Assembly (NCBI GenBank): GCA_034440575.1
Contig: JAOTOL010001207.1
Span: forward strand, 62,001 to 126,000
Source: Imbricaverruca yamaguchii
Taxonomy: Eukaryota > Arthropoda > Thecostraca > Neoverrucidae
Length of the DNA stretch: 64,000 nucleotides
Reading direction: 5' to 3'
Below the pieces are notes generated by a model. That model was not told where the DNA came from. It saw nothing but the letters and a program-made list of their open reading frames with translations, and did not search any database. Positions 24,229 to 34,200 of the stretch are shown piece after piece; positions within the stretch are counted from its first letter, which is position 1, and every line of letters begins with the position of its first letter. The position numbers were made by a program, and so were the translations under genes.

Positions 24229-25740
24229 GGTCTGTTCCGGCGACCTCATCCAGAATAGGTTGAGGATCCATTTCTTCTATCGCCCGTTCCAGCGCCTCAT
24301 CCATAATAGGTTTACCATCATCCAACCTCCACTGGATGAGGGAAATCTAATCCGGCCGGTGGGCGGTTGAGGAAGTGCGAACTCGGAATACCACAGAACG
24401 TGCCGCAACAGTGGCGTTCAGAATGATTTTTCTTTTAAAACTTGACTTAGGCCATGAGCACAATCATTAGTTTGTATAGGTTGTACTTTCTTTATTTTAG
24501 GACTATTTTTTGGAGATAAATCCAAGAAACATGGGATATGTGATGGATATGAGCAGTTACACATGTTTTATGTCACCAACTACACAACTTTGTCTCCAGT
24601 GCACTTTGGGAGCATCCAATATCGAAGTGGAAATTGGAGTTGGGTGTTTTAAATTTTATGGGTAAGTTGTAGGTTTAGACATGCATGCCAATTTGTATGC
24701 CTATGAGGGGCATGCTGACTGGTATGCATCCATGCTTTTTCTTCGGATGTATGCATGAGTGGATGATGGAGGAGCTCCGTGTGCCCTCCCTCTGACACAC
24801 AGGCTTTGAATATTTATGCAAATTATTTGGAGGGGCATGTGAAGGCAATGACCAAGTAAAAATGGATTGGAAGTCACATTCCATAGAGCTAGCAGCTAGC
24901 AGTTAAAATTATTATATACACCGTACTACTCGAATGCCCCTCGCTAAACGGTCTTCCGTCCCAAGGTGCCCCCCTCAGAGTAAAAGACGCTCATTCAGTA
25001 TGCTCCAGTGCAGTCCCCTTCCCTCGCTTAATGAATATTGTGCAGAACAAGAGCGTCGAGGGTCTACCGCAACAGCGCCTTTCTGAAGAAATGATTCACC
25101 TCCAGACGAGTACCTGCCTACCCAGCATTTGAAAATGTCTGGATCCTCACCGCTGAAATCCTGAAATAAATGATTTTGCAGCTCCAGAAGCAGGAAAAGC
25201 CATCGTCATCTACTGTGCGTCAGCTTCCCGGTCCGAGTCGAAATATAAAAAAAAACAGCTTGCAGCGTGTTTTGTTCATCCTTAAATAGCTGCTGCACAA
25301 TGGGATTCATCGGGCTTTCACAACAGCAAGTAAGTATATCAATCAATAAGAAATATCGGCACGGCTACGCGCAAGATCGGATCAAGCGATCGAGAATGCC
25401 ACCAATCTGCACATAACACTACACCCATATCACCGCCGACAGCTGATTAAAGGACAAAACTTCCGGCGCCTCGACCTGGAAGAGCTATTCTGGCCGAAGC
25501 TCAACCTATTACGGATGAGGTCGCTGGAACAGACCCTATTTCATTCTGAACGCCACTGTTGCGGCACGTTTGTCGTATTCCGAGTTTGCGCTTCCTCAAC
25601 CGCCGACCGGCCGGATTAGATTTTCCTCATCCGGTGGAGGTTCGATGAGGGTAAACCTATTCCGGATGAGGCGCTGGACCGGCCGGTAGAGGAAATGGAC
25701 GCTCAACCTATTCCGGATGAGGTTGCCGGAACAGACCCAA
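24229..25740 (-). mobile_element. Fold-back structure, right arm with about 200-bp inverted ends
   Basis: The segment is bounded by inverted copies of a 200-bp sequence (24229-24428 and 25535-25740). Each contains two imperfect copies of gttccggcgacctcatccgg and the phrase ggcggttgaggaag...caacagtggcgttcagaatg. Between them lies the inverted counterpart of the left arm. It has no coding capacity. The repeated short modules in long inverted ends resemble fold-back elements. No clear target duplication was seen. Confidence 0.75.
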
Positions 25741-25986
25741 AGTCATGGGGCCAATAGGTCATACATGATAAATATTGATATTTTTTTTCACAGCTGTTTT
25801 CTTTCATTATTTTTATTTTTTATATGTCATACGTATAATATATGTATTTTTTATATGATTTATAATATGTCGAACTTTCTTTTCATTATCGATGAGATAT
25901 CTTATGTTTAATAAGGCAGCAAGCCATTACAGTGACCGAAATATTAATCAGCGATTATTCCTAGAAAGGTGCAAATGGTCATCTTG
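25741..25986. other. Short AT-rich spacer
   Basis: Nothing recognised between the fold-back structure and the next transposon. Confidence 0.5.
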
Positions 25987-25992
25987 TTATTG

Positions 25993-26119
25993 GGGCGTTC
26001 CACGACAGATCGACAAATAAAATTTCGATTTTGCACCCCCACATCTCAGATTTTGATGAAAATGAGTCCATAGGGTTATCAGCAGCCCTAAACACGCCTG
26101 TGACATTTTCAGGCCTCCG
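25993..26119 (+). repeat. Left terminal inverted repeat
   Basis: Aligned with the reverse complement of 30240-30361, the inner 60 bp (from ctcagattttgatg to cgcctgtg) differ at only about ten positions. The outer bases are less alike. Confidence 0.85.
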
Positions 26120-26837
26120 ACTTCCGGTTTTCGAGCTACAGCCTGCGACATTTTTACATTCGATGCATACATGGCTTTGTTTGGCAGGATTTTTCCCTGC
26201 TACATTGAATGATAAGTAGGTGAGTTTGTACATCAAAATGATTGCAATCCCATGCAGAATGAACGTTTATCACTATCGAAACCATAGCAATTAAATATAT
26301 GTCAAATATAACACTTAAGAAAATGCCAAGTTCTCTTGAGCAATTTTCCCCTTTGATATTGTGATTTTTGATATTTTTTAGTGAAAGAGCGTTGATTATT
26401 ACCTATATTTCATCAATAAAAAAGTGGTTATCGGCTTATAAATATTTTAAACATAATTTCAAACACCAACCGCCCGGCCTCATTTTACCCAATACGGCGT
26501 CGTTCAGCAACGGCCGCGGCCAGCTGCTGCCAACGGGGGATAGGGGTGCTGGCGGCTGTCGTCCGCAGCCCCGTGGGATTGAGATGACACTATGCAGATT
26601 ATTTATAAACACCAGGCAGGACGTTTTAGCACTTCATTTATTATTCACACAAATAACAAGCCGGAAAGTATATGTACATTTGCGAATGCTAACGATATGG
26701 TACAATGAGCCTTATCAGAGGTACAAAATGCATAACTTAACATTAGCTCACTTCACATTGTAATTCGCACATAAACAAACGGAAATCAGCTGCCGATGTA
26801 GGTCACGCTAACCATTCAACCTAAATCCTGTAGCAAA

Positions 26838-28416
26838 TCAGGCCACCATCACTTCTCTTCCTTCACTTATGGCAAGTTCTCGCACAACGACAATGTTTGC
26901 CTTCACTGGAGTTACCCTGTGTATTTTTAGAGTCCCTTTGACAGTTTTTGCCATTGACAGTCTATCGCCAAGCTCATGCCGTGTACGACTAACCTCTTCT
27001 TTCGCTACAAAGCAGCACTCGGTATGCAAATTACCCTTGTCCTGTAGCACTTTACATAGCTTTTCCGCAGTAAGAATGTGGTCCGAGTGTGTCCGCGAAA
27101 GACTGGCGCTAGCTGCAACCCTTTTCAGTGTACCCCCAACACCGTCGCACGAATTTTTCCCATGCGACGTTGCAAAAAAATTCCAATCGCACTGGACTCC
27201 GAAATCCTCATCATGAAAACTCACATTCACGAAATTAAACTTATTCTTGTACTGGGCAGCTGACCCATCCGAAAAATAATGAATCTTTTTCAAGTTCGGG
27301 ACTATGCCTTTCACTTTCGGTACAATGTGCTGCAAGAATGTGTGCACAGCGACGGTGTCATGCTTCAGTTCGTTTGATAACACGCAAAAACTGTGGCATT
27401 CAATCTTTCCAGCCTCTCGCCAATAAACAACAAACGGATGAACGGTACACTGTGGTGCGTTCCAGTGATATGACTGAATTTCGTCTTGAACTACAAAAGT
27501 GTAGTTTTCTGAAAAATATAATATGATCAGTGCTTCATGCTCAGGTAGCTGCTTTTTTAGATCGTCGAAATATTTGCTTTGATGCTGACTCGTGAAATGA
27601 TGCCGAGTAAGTGTCACAATGGCGTCAGACAGTTTGTCAAGAAACTCGTCCATAGGAAGAACAATTTCGGTCAAAGTGCAACGATCCGTGCTTAGCCACT
27701 GACTAAATCTGACTTCGTCCACCAAGTCTGAGATTTCCCCTGCCTGCGCATTTAAAGTGTCGATCAAATATGACCTGACACCGTCCTGACCTGGACAGTT
27801 TTCACACTTTTGCAGCATACAGGCTTCCCTCCCGACATCACAAACCGCGTGCTTCAACAGGTCCTTGTAGGTAATGTCTTTTAAGCCCAGAGACGCTAAC
27901 ATTAGCTTCACGTTCTGGTGATAGCAACATACACAAACCGTATGAGTGCCGTTGCTTCCCAACAGGACACAGTGTTTGGGGCGGAGGCTGGCGAACTTCG
28001 AAAACCCAATGCGCGGGTTGCTACCGTTCTCTTTATAAAGTTGGTAAATTTCCTGCAAATTACCTAAAATCAAACGTTTCTGCTTCTTTACTTTAACCCC
28101 ATTCTCATCTCTTACCGTCACATAGTCTTTTTTTCCAGGACATATTCTACTCACTTCGTCAGATTCGTAAAAGGATTTTACCTTTTGGCATTCCTCCTCA
28201 GATATTTTTCTACCCTTTGAGTAGGGTGGTATCTCGGGCAAAATTCCCTTTTCCGCTTTGAGTTGAAAGCTTCGACGCACCATGTACCAAGTGGTTCCAA
28301 AAAACTCAGCGGTTTTTTCTACCGAAAAAGGAGACAACGTGAGGATCCGCAGGCGGCGCTGAGGGTCGGTTGACTTTTGAAACTCCTCTTTCAACTCATC
28401 CATCAGGCGCTCGTAT
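26838..28416 (-). CDS. Transposase, exon 3 (catalytic part)
   Basis: The acceptor cag at 28417-28419 precedes the codon split that begins YERLMDELKEEF, and the frame stays open for about 525 codons to a stop at 26838. An N-terminal helix-turn-helix-like segment (SPFSVEKTAEFFGTTWYMVRR) is followed by a basic linker, then FSKFASLRPKHC and HTVCVCCYHQNVKLM. Two Cys clusters follow (CxxC around LQKCENCPG). The probable RNase-H-like core is ILYFSENYTFVVQDEIQ, then YFSDGSAAQYKNK, then FATSHGKNSCDGVGGTLKR. A decayed relative at 53290-54115 shares these blocks in the same order. The first block has Tyr where the relative has Asp. Similar unnamed proteins are, from memory, widespread in invertebrates. 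Function in transposition is inference from motifs plus inverted ends. Confidence 0.8.
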
Positions 28417-28842
28417 CTGAAAATAAAAATGGTCCCTGTCAAGAAAATTCGCGAAAAAATATATTAATAACAGTGCGAGACGTTTATGTTTATCAAGACT
28501 AAAGCTATGCATTTTTTATAGCTGCAATAATCCAGGATTTATTGCATACAAGATTTAAAATGGTCTTAGCGTAACATTTGACCGTACATTATTTATTTAT
28601 TTGTACGGTACCTATATAATTAAGCTTTTTAGTCAAGAATGATCCTAATGGCTTCTCTCTATCTGTTTCGTATCCATTTGTGCGTGTATCTAGTTATACG
28701 TATTTGAAACATACCTCCATCCTCCCATCAATATACACAACGAATTTCAAGATATAGGAGCGAGGGTAATATGGCACATCCTTTTGTTTGAAACTTTCCT
28801 GTCTGCATTCTACAAGCACGGCACCTGAATTAAAAAAAATAC

Positions 28843-29009
28843 CTTTCCAGATCCTTCTCCTTTTCCAGTCGATTTTTCTTCACCGGAGTGGTACCCGGAG
28901 TCGGAATATCCACGCCTAAAGATCGCTCCAGTTTGCGTTTGAGCGATGTTGTGACACTTTTCAAACTTTACTGATCCCAGGGATTTTCTCGTCGATGCAT
29001 GTATGCCTC
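28843..29009 (-). CDS. Transposase, exon 2 (probable, with a frame change)
   Basis: The acceptor ctgcag (minus strand) lies just before 29009 and the donor GTATTT begins at 28842. The 3' half reads LKRKLERSLGVDIPTPGTTP and KEKDLER and joins exon 3 in phase (ER-YERL). The 5' half in that frame contains a stop, whereas another frame (TRKSLGSVKFEK) is open there. The simplest reading is a one-base indel near 28960. The true acceptor could instead be different. Confidence 0.55.
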
Positions 29010-29213
29010 CTGCAGCGAAAGAAATACTTATTTTAGAGGGTCATTTACAAAATATATTATATTTGTAAAATGTGTAGATTGTTTAGCCAATATATATTTG
29101 GATGGGTAATGTGTATGGAAATACACGTACATGCAAAATGCTGAATGTAAAGCATGGTGTTTTAGATGCGCCAAAAAGGAAAAAGTAATCCAAAGAAAAC
29201 AACTGGTACTCAC

Positions 29214-29576
29214 TTTTCTGCACCGGAGATTCTCCGAAATCTTCCAAAACAAGCTGAACATTCTGCTCCGCAGTATCAGAATCCCGGTACTCAGAGCTTG
29301 TTGTGCCCCCGGAGTGTTCCGGAGTGCTCCTGACATCGTCGCACAGCTCTTCACTGCTGGACGCAAGACTTTCCGGTGCCGTTTCAGCTTCGGGGAGGCT
29401 TTTGGGGTCCTTTGTCAGCCTGGTACGGCAGTTGCAGCAGAGCAAAGTTGTCTCTGTGATCCTCGTATCACCGACTTGACTGACAAGTGTTTTGGACGCC
29501 GTTCTCAAGCCTCCCCGAGCTCTTGCTTTGTGCCTTGCAAAAGGATCGGCACAAAAGGATGATTAGAACGCTTCAT
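29214..29576 (-). CDS. Transposase, exon 1 (probable, with a frame change)
   Basis: An ATG at 29576 gives MKRSNHPF. Continuing in the next frame reads CADPFARHKARARGGLRT, SKTLVSQVG and LLCCNCRTRLTK (a CxxC pair), then an acidic Ser/Glu-rich stretch ending SPVQK at donor GTGAGT (29213). A shift is needed after codon 8, near 29552. With exon 2's shift this suggests the copy is not translatable as it stands, although exon 3 is fully open. Confidence 0.55.
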
Positions 29577-30239
29577 GGTTTGGTTGATTAGACCACACAC
29601 TTGTCTTCACAACACCTACTACTACGACCTGTCCTTCACCTCGCACTCCTACGAACTGTCCTTGCGAACTGTCTAGTTTCACAGACTCACCCCCTGAGTA
29701 AACACGCATACTGCGCAGTACGCGCGGGGGCCAGGGGGGAGGTGGCAGTCACGTCTCCCATATCATCCTCCCGGGACGCGCGTCTCCTTTGTTGACATCC
29801 CACGCTCGGCTCCCCCTTCCCCTCCCCCTCCCCCCGGCAGGCGTATCGCGAGGCAGCGGCAGCGCGCGCGCCGGTCCGGTGAGCGCAGCGCCCGCATTCA
29901 CCGCATTTGATTCGTCTTTCCAAGTCGATAACCACTTTTTTATTTATGTTTCTAGGGTAAAAAACTACGCTCTTTCATATGAAAGTGAGAAAAAATACGA
30001 TATCGGAGGGGAAAAATGTTTTTATTTCTTTTCAATTTTTTATTTGGCTAGAGTCGGCAAAAATTACGTAATGAAAGTTTAAATGGTGGCATAGTCATAT
30101 TCTTCAATGTTTTGTCTTCATTTTGACGTATAAATTTGTTCAGTTACTGAAAAATGACTCAGAGAAAATTAGCACCAAAGATAGTCATGTCAGTGCAAAA
30201 TGTAAAAATTATATAGTTCATAACTAGAAAACGGTAAAC

Positions 30240-30361
30240 CTAAGAGACTTCAAAATGGCACAGGCGTGTTCAGCGATGCTGATAACCCTATAGAACCATT
30301 TTCATCAAAATCTGAGGTGTGAGGGTGCAGGTCACATGTCGATTTGTCGTGGAATTGGAAT
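30240..30361 (-). repeat. Right terminal inverted repeat
   Basis: Inverted partner of 25993-26119. It includes tgctgataaccctatagaacc and cattttcatcaaaatctgag, and ends gtcgtggaattggaat. Confidence 0.85.
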
Positions 30362-30367
30362 TTATTG

Positions 30368-30938
30368 TGCTGTTAAATATTACCTTGATATTGTGGTGAA
30401 GCTAATGTGTTTCTGAGCTAACAAACCATGTTTCCTTGTTTAAGGCTAAAAATGGATCCTGTATTTGTGCCCTTCTCAACTTCTTGTCTTCCTCAAGGGT
30501 CCAAGCTATCAACTTACTTGACAGTAAGTACAACATGTTGCTGGGCACAGGCACTCTACATTTTCGAAGTACATCCAGTTTGTGTGTAAGTGCAAATCTA
30601 TCAAATGCATTTCATGCTCAGTTCCCTGATGTGTTATGCAGCTCCCCACTTGTTCCTAAGTTATACTTGCCAAAACGTTTGACCTTTGCCCTGGAACAAT
30701 GCTCTCATTGTGCTTAGTGACACCCTTGTACATTGTGCACATATCTGCCGTATGTTGCATGATTATCTTTCGTGACACCCCAGTTGTTAGGTTTTACTTT
30801 TGAGCACGTTTTCGCGATCATCATTAGTTTCCTCTACTGTGAGGTTCATGACATAGGTCTGACCTGATATGATTTATTGTTCGACTAGCTTAACCCGGTC
30901 TACTCCCCGTCCCAACCTGACACGTGGTGTGGTGGCAG
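30368..30938. other. PAN3: Spacer/intron sequence upstream of the first visible PAN3 exon
   Basis: No coding exon recognised. The last bases end ggtggcag, the acceptor of the exon at 30939, with a weak pyrimidine tract. An upstream PAN3 exon must exist because no in-frame ATG precedes 30939. Confidence 0.6.
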
Positions 30939-31214
30939 AACCGCGGAGCGCCAGAATCTGGCGAGCTGAGCGTCAGTCTGTCCGGCCTGAACCTGGAGCC
31001 ACCTCCACTTCCGCCGCCGCCCCCGCCTCCCCCGCCACCGCCACCACCGACGGCCAAGCCGGTCCCACCTACCGGCGGTTTGCCTCACTCGACATCGTCG
31101 CCGTCGTTCGCCGTCTCGTACAGCGCGGCGGGCGCGCTGCGTTGCGAACCACCTGCCGACGGCGCACTGCCGGACGCCGTTGACCAGTCGGCCGACTCCA
31201 ACTCTCTGTTCGAG
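30939..31214 (+). CDS. PAN3: PAN3 exon a: proline-rich linker
   Basis: 92 codons, phase 0 at both ends, acceptor ggtggcag and donor GTGAGG. It contains an uninterrupted poly-proline run with one Leu (LEPPPLPPPP onward, about 17 Pro) and a Ser/Ala/Gly-rich low-complexity region. Conservation with other PAN3 proteins is low here. It is assigned by phase, orientation and position in the N-terminal disordered region. Confidence 0.75.
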
Positions 31215-34200
31215 GTGAGGTGCCGCAACTGGCCGACTGTGGTGGCGCTCAGGCGTGACAGACTGTTGAGGTGTTCAGAGACGTAAGACTGCCGTAGTGT
31301 TCTGCCGTCACCGTTAGACAAGAGGCTGTTGAGGTGTTCAGAGACAGGGGGCTTAATTCGGAGATCAAAGATGTTAGAACGTTCAACGATGGCTGGTCGC
31401 TCATGTTCTCAGAATATGAGACCTCGATATGTTTACAAGGTGACTGGTGGGTGAGTTTGTGAGCCATGCCCCTTGGGAGCAACGGAAGCATCATCCTTCC
31501 GGCGTCAAGCACCATCCGGAAGCCTTACTAGCGGTACGGCACGTTCGGCACGTCAGTTTTCTCACCGTCAAAAAACAATAATTCTTCCTATCATACCGTC
31601 GGTTGCGAGGACCTTTTTTGAACACCGTTTTAATTGACCGTGATGACAATGTATAACACTGAAGCATTGCTACGCTCAAGAATTCTACGTGATTGCGGAA
31701 GTTGAATGACAACAGAATGGATTTGGTTCCTCCTTCTGCTCTCACTGCCCCATGTATTCATGTCAGGAGCACGTAGGTGGTACCACCTACTACTACACGG
31801 CAGAGGAGGCGGCAGCGGCGGCACAGGCCCCGGCAGAGCCGGCCACAGCCACGCCACCGTATACGGCCTACCTGACTCCGCCGCCGCACGTGGCTGCTTC
31901 CCGCGGCACCGCCAGTCTCGCCGGTCTCGCCCGACAGCCCGTCAGCTTCTTCGCCAACGACGAGCTGCGCGCGCAGATCCTAAAGCAGCAGAGTCTGATG
32001 CTGGTACACCCGAACCCGGCCGCCTTCCCAGGTGAGGCGGTCGGGCAGTGTGTTGTGTGTGAGTCCGAGTGGTGGCTCCAGGCCATATGTATTACGATCG
32101 GTGCGACAGCTCGCTGTGTCACACATCGTCTGTGCGTCATCGCCTGAGCAGCGTGCCAGGTGACGACTGGTGTTTACCTTCTGCCAATGGCTGGATTCGT
32201 GAATCAGCTAGACTATCTTGGCGGGTGTCAACTCAGAGCGGGCAGTCGAGATGAGCAACAACTGTTTATAAAGTTTATTTTCCACCACCGGAAAAGGAAC
32301 TGTTTGTGTTCCAAATGAGTCCAACTCTGATGGCTCGGCTTTATGCAGCAGGGCTCCATGTCTATGAGAACATGAGAGTATGTCTTCAGCTAAGTGCCGC
32401 GAATGCTCAATTCTGGTCGAAGCGCCCTGAAGCCCAAATAACTAAGAGCTCACTTCGTCCAATTTTTTTCTTCAGTTTTACGTCGGATGTGAATAATAAT
32501 ATTCTGGTCTTCACGTTTAAGGTGCAACTAAGGATTGAACATATTTAACCTTCATACCTGTGACATAGTTCCAAGCAGAACTACAACTATGGAATCGAAA
32601 CGAATTCTTGCAATCTGAATTCTACACAATACAATTTAGGGTACACAATACTGAATTCTACACAATTTAGGGTAAAACTTATGAATGTTCGAAGATGGAA
32701 CTAAATAACAAATTTACGGACAGACAACAAGAATGCGCACTTTTCTTGTGATGTGCAATTTTCCACTCATATTTATGATTTTAGGCATACTGCTTCATCC
32801 CATCACTCAATGGAAATTTCGCTTCACTGGTAGGGCTCAGACATGGACTATGATGACACCATTGCTCAGGTGTAGATAATCCTTATAGCAACCCCTATTA
32901 TATCAGGCCAAGGGGAGACGGACCTAGCCCGACACTAACAACCTAGCTATTGGGGAATATCGCAAATGCAGGGAGATATTTAGTAGATATGCAGCAAGAT
33001 ATGAACTGAGAGAAGCATATTCAATTGTGCGGATTGATGTTTTCTTTCTATTGTGCAATGCACACGATCTGGAAACCATGTTTTTCACTATCACCGATAC
33101 AATTATACTACAAAACATCAAAGCCCGCGTTCTAAAATAATTGATGGTTACCGACGTGTATCAATTGGATTTGGTTATGGCAGCGGGCTGCGTACGAGCT
33201 GCCGTGTGCAGTGTGCCACTGGACCGTGCCTCTGGTGGGCTACAGAGCTGCCCTCAGACGTGGAGGGCTACCACGAGCTGTGTCCACTGGAGCCGCCCGG
33301 CCAGCCGCGAAAGTCGCCAGTCTTCGGCTGTGTCACCTCCTGCTACAAGACAACCAACACCAAGACGGGCCAGTGCTGCTGTCTGAGGCGCATCCACGGT
33401 ACGGCCGCGGTGGCGGTAGACTAGAACTACCGGTCCGTGTGGGGTGGTCAGGCCGTGCGGTTTTGCAACTCGTGGCTGGGTCATTCCGGCACCCCCGACG
33501 CCCGGTAAGCAGGCCGTAGTCGGTTGCAGTGACTTATTTTGTTCACACAAGTGCGCCGTTTCTGTGAAATGGCGGCGACGGAACAGCGGGAGGGCCCAAA
33601 ATGATAATGGGTAATGGACAATGGAATAGGGGATAATGGGTACCAGGTCAGCCTGTTCAATGCATAACTAAGCCCTGTATTGGTTTGTTAGCCAACAAGG
33701 GGTGAGTAGCCTGGGGTAGGATTCTCATTTCTCAACGGAAGTGGTGTCGGTTTCAGTACTGCCTGTTACGGATCTTCGCCCGCGACCAATCGACGTGAGA
33801 TTGGCGACGCTACACGATCAAAGGAGTCGACGTGTCGTGAAAAACAATAACCAGCCAACCAGTCCTGCCGTTAGCAATGTCCGAGCGCGACTGGCGCGAT
33901 GCGACTGCTGGCTGACCTGGTTTTGTGTGACAGACTGGTGTGAACTGTGCGGTCAGGTGTGGTGGTAGTGTGACCTCTGGTATGTACTGTCCAATCAGGT
34001 GTGGCAGTGGTGTGACCTCAGATGTATAGTGTCCGGTCAGGTGTGAGGGTGGTGTGACCTCTGATGCATACTGCCCAGTCAGGTGTGAGGGTAGTGTGAC
34101 CTCTGATGTATACTGTCCGGTCAGGTGTGAGGGTGGTGTGACCTCTGATGCATACTGTCCGGTCAGGTGTGAGGGTGGTGTGACCTCTGATGCATACTGT

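Larger units (their letters stand above)
25993..30361 (-). mobile_element. DNA transposon with about 120-bp inverted ends, superfamily not assigned
   Basis: The outer 120 bp are inverted copies (25993-26119 and 30240-30361). The best-conserved cores are ttccacgac, ctcagattttgatgaaaatg, atagggttatcagca and acacgcctgtg. A possible 6-bp target duplication ttattg lies at 25987-25992 and 30362-30367, though the outermost bases differ and the exact ends could shift by a base or two. The element carries one minus-strand gene in three exons for a DDE/D-like transposase. The GC-rich 29700-29900 region and AT-rich subterminal DNA fill the rest. I do not know a named superfamily that fits with certainty. 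Confidence 0.85.

Noticed and set aside
29700..29935. CpG-rich promoter of a host gene
   Set aside because: It lies inside the transposon just upstream of its minus-strand gene, so it is more likely the element's own promoter region. I could not separate the two from sequence alone and therefore made no promoter call.
30436..30717. An upstream PAN3 exon (93-codon frame)
   Set aside because: It has no PAM2 motif, no zinc finger, and no donor that joins the exon at 30939 in phase with conserved text.
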